From the NCBI RefSeq assembly GCF_036370855.1, contig NC_088099.1, forward strand, positions 28,053,501 through 28,117,500: a stretch of DNA of 64,000 bases, read 5' to 3'. The position numbers and the translations under genes were made by a program. The notes below the pieces were generated by a model. It had not been told where the DNA came from. It did no database searches and saw only the letters and a program-made list of their open reading frames with translations. The stretch's first letter is position 1, and each line of letters starts with the position of its first letter. The stretch is from Dromaius novaehollandiae. Its lineage: Eukaryota; Chordata; Aves; Casuariiformes; Dromaiidae. Shown piece by piece: positions 25,438-37,314 of this stretch.

Positions 25438-25473
<36 letters not shown>
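25438..25473. repeat. Homopolymer T36
   Basis: Thirty-six T occur in a row. This could be the poly-A tail of an old minus-strand retrocopy, but nothing recognisable flanks it. Its length is likely to vary between individuals or assemblies. Confidence 0.9.
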
Positions 25474-25476
<3 letters not shown>

Positions 25477-26104
25477 GCAGGGACTTCTCTAAAGCTGACT
25501 TCAGTGTATGGCCTCAAGGTGAGGAAATTTTGCTTCATACAACTTCATGCATTCTTGCCAACTGATGGGCAGTACTGAGTATTGGAGTAGACAAATATTA
25601 TTGAAGAATATTGTCACTTAGCCCACAACTTGGTTCACAATACATTGTGCCATCCAAACATGCTCCAGCAAGCACTGAGTATAACATAGGGACATATAGG
25701 TCAAGCACCATGTTACTGTGGGGAGAACCTTCAGCTGCTTGGTGTTATACCCATTCGGCAGGAGCAGAAATTAGGATCATATGGGCAATACAAGTCAGCT
25801 AAACACTACAATTGGCCTTGAACAAAAAGGATATGCCTTTATTTTGAAACTCATAGCAGTAAAACATAACCTAGCTGAGCTTTCAGGAAGAGAAGTGTTT
25901 CAGAACAGCGAGGTAAAGGGACAGGATAATGTTGAAAATGTAAAAAAAAAAAGAGAGAGAGAGAAAAAAGAAACAAAGTAAAAAACATTTCTCTTTGGAG
26001 GAGGAAGGGAGTAGATGTGCAGGATGAGTCAGTGGATGTGTTCTAGGACTTCAGAGACTTAAACCCTGTGCTCTCCACAGATTTCCTAGACTTAGCATTT
26101 CTAT

Positions 26105-26260
26105 GCCATGTTGCTCCATCTGCAAAACGGGAATAACCAGAACATATCCAGATGGCAGGAGCATGCATATATACATATATAGCAGGAGAAATGTCTACGC
26201 TATAATGTACATACCTTAGGGTATTTGAGCACTTTACAGTGGATAACAATAATTGAGATT
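26105..26260. mobile_element. Possible MIR-like SINE fragment
   Basis: CTCCATCTGCAAAACGGGAA resembles the MIR segment CCTCATCTGTAAAATGGGGA in the opposite sense to the 24-kb copy. It is strongly diverged. Confidence 0.3.
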
Positions 26261-26773
26261 GTGAAGCCCTAGATTGCTTAGGGTCAGAGAGCTGTGATTT
26301 TGAAGCTGAGCTAGCCATGGCCAAATAATATATGATTTTTTTTAATTAAGAATGGGTTTGACAACACCTTTCACAGCTATGAATACTGACATGTTTATTC
26401 TAGCCTCACTCATTCACCAGTAAAGAGAGAGAGAAGTGCTGGCACTAGCTGCAGAGGGAGCATTCAGAGGCCAGACGCCTGTGTTTTAGATAGCTAAATT
26501 AAGAAGAGATAAATCCCATCCTACATGTGAACTAACAATCTAAAGCTACAGTACAGCATATATATGACTCTCAACATAGTATTTAATCCCTGTGAAGTCA
26601 ACAAGCAACTCAGAATCATATGACTTAAGTAAGTTTGGTTGGTTGGGAGGAGCCTAAAACCACAAAGCCAAAGTGGTTCACAGCTTATGAGATCTCTGCT
26701 AGGTCAGTTTTACAGTTCAACACCACCATTCTATTTATCCACTAACAATAACATAGGAGTAAGTAGTACTTAC

Positions 26774-26785
26774 CATCCCAGCAAC
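26774..26785 (-). pseudogene. Collagen VI pseudogene: 12-nt exon (CWD)
   Basis: A 12-nt exon is flanked by TTTCTTAG and GTAAGT. It supplies the CWD motif between the helix exit and C1, and its phases fit both neighbours exactly: C|GT TGC TGG GAT G|GA. Confidence 0.75.
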
Positions 26786-27431
26786 CTAAGAAAGAGAAAA
26801 AGGAAGTTTAATTGAAAAATTTTGCATGTGAATAGGTTTAAAAATAGAAGGTGAGAGGCTGGTGTCCCTGAAGCCACTGGTGGAACTTATACTGAATTCA
26901 GTTTGCCCCAGCTCTAAAGATCCTAAGACTTTCAGTGACTTACGGTGCATGCATTTTTTTATCTTATATTGCATGTACGCCTTCAAAACTCTTTTGGGTT
27001 TTACTGGAGAATGGAGTACAAAGGACAAGCAGGACTTGACCCCACTCGAGACTTAACATTTTCACAAGGTTTCCACCAAAATTCAGAGATATAAATATAA
27101 TATTAGTTGTGAAAACTCCCACCATTTGGCATTGTCACTTTCTAAGGCATTACAATAGAGAGAACAGGAAAAAAATCTAGCAAAGCTACTTTGTGGTTAT
27201 ATTCTAACAAATCTTATTATAGTAGCTTTGAGAAAAGGAATTATTCTGAATAAAAACAAAATTAAAGTTTTTGCATACTAAGCCTTAACATTATTTTTCA
27301 AGCACCTGCCTGCTAAGACCAAAAATGCAGAGGAATGCTGAAGACAGAACTAATAGGATATTAATATGACAGGGCAGGAAGTAAGTGCTGATATTTGGGC
27401 TTACAGTATCAAAACAAGATTAAATGCTTAC

Positions 27432-27468
27432 GGCTGTGTCTGCGAACATAGTCAAAAAGTTCACATGG
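27432..27468 (-). pseudogene. Collagen VI pseudogene: helix-exit exon
   Basis: A 37-nt exon with acceptor TGTGCTGCAG and donor C|GTAAGC encodes PCELFDYVRRHS. This resembles the CELIDYVR-type sequence after the triple helix of alpha5/alpha6(VI), as I recall it. It is open and in phase with the 12-nt exon. Confidence 0.75.
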
Positions 27469-28347
27469 CTGCAGCACAAGAACAGAATGAAGACATAAAT
27501 AAGCACATCACTGTGAGATGAAATGCTGCATTGTGCATATTTGCAACACAGAGTATGCTAGAAATACAAAGAGAATATAAGGCTTGCCGCTTCAATCTTT
27601 TACTCTCCTAAAGACGGGGAAAAAAAACAGGTTATAATAATACATTATTATCTTCATCTCACCTAATTGCTTAAGCTATTTTTCCAATCACAGGAAAAAA
27701 AGAATTTACAGAATTAGACAATCATATCAAGCATGGCTGATTGCATTACACATTTTATAGTTTTATATAATGTCTACCAGGATTTGGGATTATCGAAAGC
27801 CTTTACTGTAGAACAGAAGGTTTTCACTACCTGTTATCTGTGTAAGTTTTTTTTTTCAGTCAGGGTGAGAAAAGGCCAGTATTTTTCTTCGCGCTTCTGG
27901 ATTTCTAATATTTTGAGGAATTTTTGTGTCTGGCTGTTGTAAATAATTACAACTGTGGTCCTGTTTTGAAGCTGTAAGCTATTCGCTTATAGCAAATATA
28001 TCATTACACATTTGATAATTTTTGATAAACCATTTCCCCCCCATTCTTGAGTGGGAAGAATACTTTTAGTGTAAAATTCATTTCTACAAGCTAGCCAGAA
28101 TAATGGCACTTTATAATCATTCTGGTCAAAGTCACATCTGTTTAGTTTGGGGGCAAAAGTAAGTTTCTGCTTTATTTTACTCCATTGGCATTGCAGAGAT
28201 TAGGAAGCAAAATGATGAGCTCTTCATTATTGTTCTTATTTGACAGAAATGACACCAAAAACTCCAAACAACGCAAACCCTGAAATGACTGAACATAAAA
28301 GAATGCATTTTAAAGGACTTGCAAAATATGAAGAGTCTAGGTCTTAC

Positions 28348-28410
28348 CCTGCATTCTAGAGATCCCCAGTCTCCTGGACTGCCTGTCAGTCCAGCAGGAC
28401 CTGAAATCCC
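28348..28410 (-). pseudogene. Collagen VI pseudogene: 63-nt Gly-X-Y exon, one Gly lost
   Basis: Sixty-three nucleotides lie between TTTGTAG and GTAAGAC and encode seven triplets starting GISGPAGLTGSPGDWG. Glycine is kept at six of seven expected positions; the last reads Glu (GAA where GGA is expected). Sixty-three nucleotides is the usual unit size of collagen VI helix exons. Confidence 0.85.
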
Positions 28411-29689
28411 CTACAAATATTGGCATGTTTTACATACACGGTATTCAAAGAACATAAACAGCGGATATAAAATTTAAATTTTCTACTGGAAATGAACTGT
28501 CATCCTTCCCTCTTCATTTACCTGCTAAATGCTTAAGTTCTATTGTCTTGTGTGTAAATGAGAATTAGAAAAGAGGAGCATCAGGCCTGACATCATTTTC
28601 ATTTTTAAAAGAGAGAAACAACCTAGATAGCATCATACTACCAATTTTCTTCTAATATTTCAGCTCATTTTTGTCAAGCATATTACTCATCCAGTCAGTT
28701 CAAAGCCCATTTAGAAATACAATCCTCAAAATAAAAATAGTACATGCATATCTTTGCTTTTAGTGGCAATAGTCTTGTTTAATTTCTGACCTATCCTTGT
28801 TTTTTTGGAAAAGCAGGGATGAGAATTTATGAGTTATCAGTTTTGTTCTTTGCCTTGCCAGAGACTCTGGGTTATCAGACTTTTGTGTTTGGCTGAGCCA
28901 AATCAACAGCTCACCACCACCATAAAAGAGACGTTCCTCTCTCCCCTCCTTTCTCCCGGTTTTCCTGTCCTCTGCCCTGCTGCGAGCTATGCAATTCCTT
29001 GCTCACGCTGTCTCTGACGCTTGGTCACAAGGTTGACTGATTCAACTCACTAACCTGGCAAAAAAGTTCCTTCTTTTGTTGAGTTAGTGTTCTGCTCTTT
29101 CGATGAGCTAAATCAGCTTACAGTAACACTCAGAAAAGCTGAGACAAGATATAGAGCAGAAATAAGGGTGAGAGGTGGGTCACATTTGGTAGCAATGATT
29201 TAATTCAAGCTGTGCCTTACTGTGAAGCCGTGTCTACCTCCTTTTTACCTTTATTGCCTAACTGGCCAAACACCACCAGCAATGCTTGCCCTGCCTGCTT
29301 TTGTCAGCGAACAGTTGTGATAGATTCATCGATGCTAGTTAAGTTCTTCGAAGCCCTCAAGTGAAAAGTATTAGAAGAGAGAAATGCCAATTTGCCGGTG
29401 TTGTGAGTTGAGTGTTGTAGACCACACATCTCTGTTTCAGAAGGTATTTACAGATAAATGCATAAGAGACCTCTTAATTACAAAGATCAACATACAGGTA
29501 TCCAGGATATCTATATGTATGTATGTATATATGTACACACAGGCAGGGGTAAAGCTTCAAGTGACGTCTGGAGGCAAAATCCCATCTACGCAAGGCCCTA
29601 CCACAAGACCATTTCAAGGTCTTCTCACAAGGTGGTGTGTGGTGTTTTTGCCACCTGTTGCAGAACTGACAAGACCCACTAGAAAGCCA

Positions 29690-30230
29690 GTTTGACAGCA
29701 TGTCAGGGCCCTGAGCGTGTCCTCCACAAGGGGTTTGGCGCTGGGGCTCAGGGCCAGCTCAGAGCCAGCACAGCTGGGGCTGCCCCCTTCCTGCTGGCAC
29801 CATGGGGAGAGGCTCCCAGGCAGCACCACCACATCGTGGTCCCTGCCTGGCCACAACAGATCCCGCCTCCGATCCACAGACCACCTACTCAGTCCGGGCT
29901 CAGCCTGGCTCCGTCACCACAGCTTTGCCCAGCCATTGCAGGGCTGTGTCAGACCCTGTTACCATGAGGGTAACCAGACCTGATGCGGCCCTCAACCTGT
30001 GGGCCAGCTGCCCCAGCCTCAGCCCAGCCCCATCCCTATGGAGGTGACTGAAGCCCAGGGCTGGAGGCTGCCCCCGGCTGCCCCCCAGCCGGCCCTGCTC
30101 CCTCGCTGGGGCAGTGGGAGAGGCCCTCCTTGGTGAGGGCACTGCCCAGCCTGGCTTGTTACCACCCTCGGCTCCCGGCTCGCCTTCCCGTAGGGAGAAG
30201 CTGGCACTCAGTACTCCCTGCCACAGCAAA
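29690..30230. other. GC-rich block inside the collagen VI pseudogene
   Basis: This stretch of about 540 bases is markedly richer in G and C than its surroundings, with CCAGCC/CAGCCC-like runs and open frames on both strands. None of those frames looks like a known protein. It has moderate CpG content and no splice-flanked exon. It could be an old promoter or CpG island, a GC-rich repeat or a foreign insertion. Confidence 0.4.
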
Positions 30231-30616
30231 GGAGATCTGAAGTTAGTATTCAGTCACAGGAACTTGGAGGAAAAAAAGGAAGAAATGCACAAGAACCTGG
30301 GGAAATTAGGACAAAATGGAGAATAATTGGGGATCATCACAACTCGCTTAAAATAGCAAATTTCTTCTAATGTAGTTTTTTATCTAAAAGACACAAAAGA
30401 CAAGTGATCTGGAATAGCAGATAGGACATTCAGAAACAGTTATTGCTTCTGATTAGTGCGACATACACAGGGACAGAGTGCGGACAAGATTAGCAGCCTT
30501 TGAAAATCAAAGACATAACATTTAAAATCAATACAAGTGTGCAATCAGTGCATCAAAAAGGAGTCTATTAAAAACAAAAGAATCCATAAAAGAATGACAT
30601 ATAATAAGGTACTTGC

Positions 30617-30679
30617 CATTCATCCTCTATAACTTCTTGGTCCATGTTCCCCCGCAATTCCTTTGTCCCCAGCTTCACC
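30617..30679 (-). pseudogene. Collagen VI pseudogene: 63-nt Gly-X-Y exon with stop
   Basis: Sixty-three nucleotides after the acceptor AACTAG encode GEAGDKGIAGEHGPR, then Ser in place of the next Gly, YRG, a TGA stop (30620-30622) and Met. The donor is GCAAGT, a GC-type or decayed GT site. Unit length, phase and six retained glycines identify it as triple helix. Confidence 0.85.
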
Positions 30680-31153
30680 CTAGTTAATTGGGAAAAAAAT
30701 AATTAAAATATAAAAACAGGCTCTTCTGATAAAAATGTGAACTTCTCAAGAAATTATGACAGCATTTTCCTACTAAAATGAATGCATATGAAAGGCTGTG
30801 CAGACAAAAAATTAGGCATTGACTCAAAAAAACCCCCAAACAAACCACATTTACCAGGAAAACAAAAAATGAGATGCAGCTGTTACTTTAATATGTCATT
30901 GTAAGATAATAGAAAACTTATAACATCACATGTGGAAGCACTTTTCTCTCTAGCCTGCCAAAACCGTATTGTTGACTGCAGTGTATTCTCTCTATATGAT
31001 ACCTACTGTGGCAGAAGTGTGCTGCCTCTAAAATGTGATTTATCTGCTTGTTTACCAAACCATACACTGATTTCCCAAGAGAACGTTAAAGAGCTAGCAT
31101 TTCAATTTATTTAACAAACCTTTTAATCAGTTTAACTGATACAGGATCACACT

Positions 31154-31183
31154 CTGTGCAACTACTGTGCAACTACTGTGCAA
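31154..31183. repeat. 11-bp tandem repeat
   Basis: The unit CTGTGCAACTA occurs about 2.7 times in a row. Confidence 0.85.
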
Positions 31184-31650
31184 GTAAAAATATTGGAGAA
31201 AATATTAACAAGCATTTTCTGGGCAAGGATGTTGAGATGTCCAGTGATATCAACAAGAACAGACACCTGTCTTAGATATTCTTCCTCTATGGGGTAATAT
31301 ATACGGGTCAGCAAAGTGGCAGAACCTGAGGCATTCCTGATCCTTTTTCGTCCTGTACACAAACGGCCGTTCAGCAGGAAGGTTTATGTCAGAGATCTGA
31401 CCTGCAACTTGCCCACATTCTCTCCAAGCCATGGCACTCAGCAGAATCACTCGGCTTTTGCTGTGGCCATAACTCTGTATCCACATAGGGTATAGAGGTT
31501 AAGCGGCTTTATGAGCGAAAACTGAAGTATAATACCGATTGCACAGCTCTGCCCTATTTGTGCTGTGGAGAAGAGCCAAGACCCCCGGTCCTGCTCAAAT
31601 ATCACAAAGTGGTACTTTCCTTCATTTCTTTGATCATCCAGCATTTTCAT
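31164..31650 (-). mobile_element. Possible hAT-type DNA transposon relic
   Basis: One minus frame reads RQVSVLVDITGHLNILAQKM, which recalls the LAFLVDITKHLNELN stretch of hAT/Charlie-derived transposases, as I remember it. Adjacent frames are open but unrecognised, and the piece is broken over several frames. The evidence is a single motif, so this call is tentative. Confidence 0.35.
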
Positions 31651-31921
31651 AGTTTTTAGAGCTGGTAAAGAGTTTCCTTTGATTTACACTTCAAATTCAG
31701 CTTCATAAAAGAGTCTGTCTCTTTTTGGAAAGACCATTTTTTAAATTTGTGATCCTGAGCTGGGATAAAAAAAAAATAAATATTGACATTTTTTCATGGG
31801 ACAGAAATTTAGTGTTTCATTCAGCCATCATTATCTTGTTTAAATTAACTGGAATAAGTTTTCCATTTGTCCTTTCTGAGTAGTTGTGGATTTGCTGTAA
31901 AATCCAGATCACTTTGTTTTC

Positions 31922-31945
31922 AAAAAAAAAAAAAAAAAAAAAAAG
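31922..31945. repeat. Homopolymer A24
   Basis: A run of 24 A lies in an AT-rich part of the pseudogene. No retrocopy is recognisable beside it. Confidence 0.9.
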
Positions 31946-34900
31946 GTGGAGAAACAAGAGATTTTTTTTTCCAGTTAAATTTTTTTTTGGCATTTCAATA
32001 TAAGAAACCTAGAATTCATAACCACCTGTAGGAATATTAATAGCTGGCATATGTCAAACACATGCTTATTACTTAAAGATAGCCAAAACGAATTATGCTT
32101 GATTTAGAAGTATCCATTTGGAGACTAGCTTGTTATCCTACTCTATAAATTACTAATTAAATTATTTCCATTCCTAAAATTATTAACTATTTCTATTTTT
32201 TAATTCTCTTTTAAAAACTATTTCCATATAAAACATGATGTTAACATATTGTTGAGCTTGCAGAATTTAGGTGCTTGAAAGTGAATGAAGGTCAATATTT
32301 GTGCACTATTTCTGCTAATAGAATTCCTTATTTTTTCTCTCTGAAGGTTTTTGGTCCTGTGTCCACATACTATCAGCACAGGGCTGGTCTGAATCAAGTT
32401 GATTTGACATGGTCATGCAATGCAGCAGAGCAAGACCTCCCACCCCCCTGTGCTTCAGCGGTAGGAAAGGCAGAATTTGCGTTCCCCTCGGTAAGGGAGC
32501 TCGTCTGAAGCTTGTGGAGCAGGTAAAACCGCTGGCTGCATATACTGCTTCTGGATATTTGGAAATAGGGAAAAAATCTGCCAGCAAATACTATCTTTGC
32601 TTAAATGGTTGAAGTGACCTGTAAATACAAACCTTGATCCAAAAAACCGCACAAACAGCAAATTTACTGTCTGTTCTGACTGTAAGAGGGACACAGGCAA
32701 ATGATTAACAGGTGGGTTTCCCAAAAATCACTTCAGTCTGGGCTCTTTCCCTCAAATTAGGGCTCATGTAGGAAATCTGGGGCTTCCTTCTCCATGCTTT
32801 AAGGAAAGTTGCTCCTTCATCTAGCAACCAGCATCAGATTGTTACCCCTAGCAAAACACCTGTCCTATTTTTATTTAGCACTCCCTGGCTGGAGAGGAGA
32901 GTATTGCAGATGCAAGGCTTCAGTAGTTCACCACTTACGGTGCACAGAGTAACAAAACTTAACAAGCCCGAATCCTACTTCTCTTCATAAAAGGTCAAGA
33001 AAATGTGCTCAATGTACAGAAAGTTACCTACAAAAATTAGTCTCATTTTAAAAAAGAAATACTGACCACAAAATCTACCATTTTTAGAATGGTGTTCCAG
33101 GATGAACATTTGCCTTTCACTGCAGGTCTCAGGAAAAGCTTTTCCAATGATGTAGAAACTCTCCAGCAACTAATTATACATTTCAAGACAACATTGAGAT
33201 ATATATTCCCTAATGAATCTTTTAAAGATGAAAGGAAAACAAAAAACAGAAAGAATCTTGTTCAAGATTCATAAATCATCATACATAAATGTTTATTTTG
33301 ACTTCTAATAAGGAATGTTTCATTGGTTTGGGTAGAAACGTTCCTAAGTTTCACTGGTTCCTTCTGCTCCAAATAATTTTCATCTGCTCAGAGCAAGAGT
33401 TGCTTCTTGAATGCCTTTTGTAGCAATAGCTGTCAATCAATTGTTCTTCTGTCTTTGAGGGTGAGGATTGGCGCTTCCTCACAGTGACACAAGACTGATT
33501 GCTTTAATGGATCTCTAAACAGCTCCACATTTGTCAGTGAAGACAAGCAAGAAAATATACTTAGAATGATCAATGACCAATTGCCACCCATAGGATAAAA
33601 TATACCTTCTCTTAACTGTGGAGATAAGACCCATTACTTTTGACATGAGCCAGACGGAGGATTTGAACAGAAAGTCTTGTACATTTCCTTGCAGGAAAAG
33701 AGTCTACTTTAAAAAACAAGCCACTTGCCTCAAGCTGACCTTAGCCAGGAAATACTTCTAATCTGAAGAGTTATTGTAGAGACTTTGAAGTCTCCGTGTA
33801 GAGTCCTTCTTTGTGTAGCTCATGCGGATTTTTGAAAGACAACCTCTTCCCAGACCTTTCAATTACATAAGTTACAAAATATCTTTGTGTTTCTGATTTA
33901 ACATTGTTCTTTCATATTGGTTTTTATTCTAGTCCAGCTATTTTTGAAGAAGCTTATGTAACCTATCCTGTAGCATTTTATAAGAGTAGAGAGTGCACTA
34001 TTCACCCTGGTTTGGGAGCCCTGAGGAAAAGGCATACCAGTAGAAAAATGAATTGTGGGGATAGTATTCCAGAAGGCACAGGGTGGATGAGAACTGTTTT
34101 AGGTGTGATGTGCTCAGCAAAGCACATCATTCTGAACCCAGGGGGGACATTTCCATTGTCCCCTAATTCCTCAGAGATGAAAGCTGCGTAAGAAACAGCT
34201 CTCGTGCTTCGAATGTCAGTACAGGCTTAATGAGTGCTCCTAATGCTTCGGTCTGAAACAAGCTTTGCTGAATAGCACAGAGGCTGAGAGAGCGCCTTCT
34301 TTCAATCTCTCATCCCATTCCCCTGTGCAACAAAGCTTCACAGGGCAAAAAGAAGCACAATTGCCGGTCAGCTCCTATCTGAATTCAGAGGCCTCTTTCG
34401 CAACAGGGTGCTGTCTGGAGAATGAAAATCCAGCCAGGCACAATTGCCATTATACTGCATTGAGAGGCACGGCTTCGTGTGAGTAGCTGTTTTCTTCCAC
34501 GCACCTAAGTATACTGCCAGGCAGGGGAAGCACTGATCCTGGCACAGCATTTTGTGAGGGCTTTCTGGAAAGTGAAAAGCCTTCACATATTCTCTCACCT
34601 CAGAGAGAAAAGGCAAAAGGAAGAGTGTCTAACCCTCCAAATTTTACCGCATGTGGTCATCAACACTGCCAAGTACCACCCTGCCAGGAGCTGCTTTGCA
34701 ACTTTGCTTTTTGGAGCAGCAAACTTTGGGTTGTGAAAAGGCTGTGAGAGAGAAGTTTCCTTTATAGCAACTTATCAGGTCACAGCTGATGAGTTGAGGG
34801 AGTCTGTGGTTTGCCCTGGCAAACCAAAAGCCCAACATTTGCCCTAGCAGAGTATTAGAAGTAGCAGCAGGGCATAGCTGTCCTTCTGGGGCATCTGCAA

Positions 34901-36734
34901 ACCTATCTGTGATATGTCTTGGACTTGGCTTGATGCTTGTAATGAGAGAGGAGACATGTGTGGAGGAGAGACTTTGCAAGGGATGAGATGACAAGTGTGA
35001 AAAGACTCAAGGGGATCCTCTCCCCTCAAGAGGATACTTCAGGAGAGGTGGAGAAGAGCTAGAGGACAAAATGAAGATATGGCAGCTCAAAAAAATACAT
35101 GTTAACTAATGTTATGTAAGCCTGAGCTGCCCATTTCTTCAGCTGTTGGAGCTGGAAAATCTGAAGCCTCCAGCAGCAGTGTTGGTGGCTGTTGAAATCC
35201 TAAGGGGCAACAAGTGAGGAGAAACACCCATTAGTGGCCAATCAAGATGTTGAGCTACAGGGAGTAGGAACATCAGGATTGTATGTAAGGTAATACTTCA
35301 TTTACAAAGGGGACATTCTTTCCACCGCGTTTGCACTCCTGATGCCTGGAAAAAGTACATTCTTCAAGTGCCCACATGATAGAGCATGGTTTTATTTAGA
35401 ATTAGTGCACACATTTGACAGCACTCTCCAAATTATTCTGGAAGTTAACAAAATACATTAAATTGAATACTGTTAAACATTAAAATAATGGACTACCGTA
35501 TAGAATTTTCCATCGTTTGGTAACTACACCAAAGCAAATGGATATAGCAAAAATCACAATTGTTTGATTTTTAAGAAGGCTCCACTGCCTTCCTTAACTA
35601 GAAATCTAGTTAGTCAAAAAATGCAACAGATTATTGTTAGTTTGTATGTTGTATCCAAGTATTACAGATTTCATTTTCCTAATCAATTGGGGTAATTATT
35701 ATTAAATCAAAGGACAGATAGATAGTTGTGTTTAAACTATTTTTGTTTGTTTGTATTGGTTAATTTTTAATGCCCTTGACATGTAAAGTACCGTGTTTCC
35801 ATGGACTTTATTGGAAATCTTTACAACTTTAATGAAATGTAACATCTTCAAGAGATTTTGGTCCTTTGTGAAACAGATTGCTACCCTAAATTGCTTCAAG
35901 AATGTTTGAAGACGGGACACACAAGCACTTACTAGCTACTTCCTGATGGCTCTAAATAGAGATCTCTATCTTAAAGACACACATTCTAGGAAAAAGCAGG
36001 CAAGCTGCTAAAGGAAAACTAGTAGAGCTCATAAATTATGAAATCTTTCCCAGACTCCATACTAATCAGAACTGATGGCCAGTTCCTCCTCCTGCATTGT
36101 TAGACAGTGGGCTATACTGTCCTTTTGGAAGATTTAAAAATGTCATCCCATAGAATATATCTAGATAGTTATCTTACTCCACCTGCCTTTTTCCAAAGCA
36201 GTCACTAGCAGACTGCTAAAACTGAGAGAACTGACTGGCTTAGATTTAAAGTTACCAAGGCAAATAAAGGAGCTACTTGTTTTGATTTTAAGACAAGATT
36301 TTTCCTTTGTATTTATCATTTTCTTATAGCTCAGTGACCAGCAGCCTCAAGAAGCTGGTTTTATTTTCATCTGAACCACTCAGTTCATCTGAATGGGACT
36401 ATGGGAAATCTACATGCTGCTCAGTAGAGGCTCAGAAAAGGAAAATCTGCTTCAGTTATCCACAGCTCTTCCTGCTGACCTACAAGGTCATAATATCAGG
36501 CCTTCCCAGATCTTCCCAGAGGTACAACATCAATGAATAGTGATTACACTCACCAGAAGCATTGCACTCACTTGCAGAATCATTCTATGCATCTCACTCA
36601 TCATTAGCTGTAGCAAAGGCAATAAGTACTACTTGTATGTTGGGTCCCCAAGGTGTGATTTTTTTCCACGTGCAGCTAGCCTGTCACTAGTTACAATTCA
36701 AAGCTAGCAATACAAAGCTAGGAGGCATTCTTAC

Positions 36735-36827
36735 CTTTATCCTTTGTTTTCCTCTATCTCCAATTTCACCTTCTTCCTCAATGCATTTGCAAGTCACGGA
36801 GCAGCAGGTCCCCTCTGCAATATTGTT
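36735..36827 (-). pseudogene. Collagen VI pseudogene: helix-entry exon
   Basis: A 93-nt exon with acceptor TTTTTTCAAG and donor AAG|GTAAGA encodes NNIAEGTCCSVTCKCIEEEG and then EIGDRGKQ. The CC-x3-C-x-C cluster followed by the first Gly-X-Y units is the signature of the N-terminal end of the alpha5/alpha6(VI) triple helix. The exon itself is open. Confidence 0.82.
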
Positions 36828-37063
36828 CTTGAAAAAAAGAAGTTACTGCGGATGAAACTATATTTTCCAAAAATACCCTCATGGCTCTGGTTCTGCTCCC
36901 ACTGGAAGCATTCAGCATGTGAATGCAACCACATTTTATGCTCTAGTAATAGCATCAGTCCCTCATTAGTCATATTTACCAAACCTTTTAATTATGGTCT
37001 GATTCTACAGTTCTTTAACCGAAGGTTTAACTGTATATACTCGTTCTTTATCAAATAACTTAC

Positions 37064-37217
37064 CAAACTTACCAAGAACTTGGACAGCCTGCTGGCAATA
37101 TTGGTCATGCCAATATCTAAGTCAGTGCCATATTCACATCCTTTTCCAAATTCTATAGATCGAAGTTTCTCAAAATTGAAGGCTCCTTCCAGAACAACAG
37201 TTATAAGTCCATCCAAA
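37064..37217 (-). pseudogene. Collagen VI pseudogene: last part of final N-terminal VWA
   Basis: The exon reads LDGLITVVLEGAFNFEKLRS and then IEFGKGCEYGTDLDIGM, followed by RLSKFL, closely matching the end of the seventh N-terminal VWA of this family. Two GTAAGTT donors lie nine bases apart (VSL between them); use of the second joins in frame to the next exon. At the 5' end the only AG acceptor leaves the phase one base short relative to the preceding exon, a probable deletion or decayed acceptor. Confidence 0.82.
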
Positions 37218-37274
37218 CTTAGTTATAATAAATATAAATGTAAATATCAGTTCCATGGAAAAACAGTTTTTGTA

Positions 37275-37275
<1 letters not shown>

Positions 37276-37305
<30 letters not shown>
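37276..37305. repeat. (AT)n microsatellite
   Basis: About 15 uninterrupted AT units lie just upstream, in the sense of the - strand gene, of the final N-terminal VWA exon. Confidence 0.9.

Positions 37306-37314
<9 letters not shown>

Noticed and set aside
29692-30229. Overlapping open frames on both strands in the GC-rich block
   Set aside because: All look like compositional frames. Kept only as a compositional island, not as genes.
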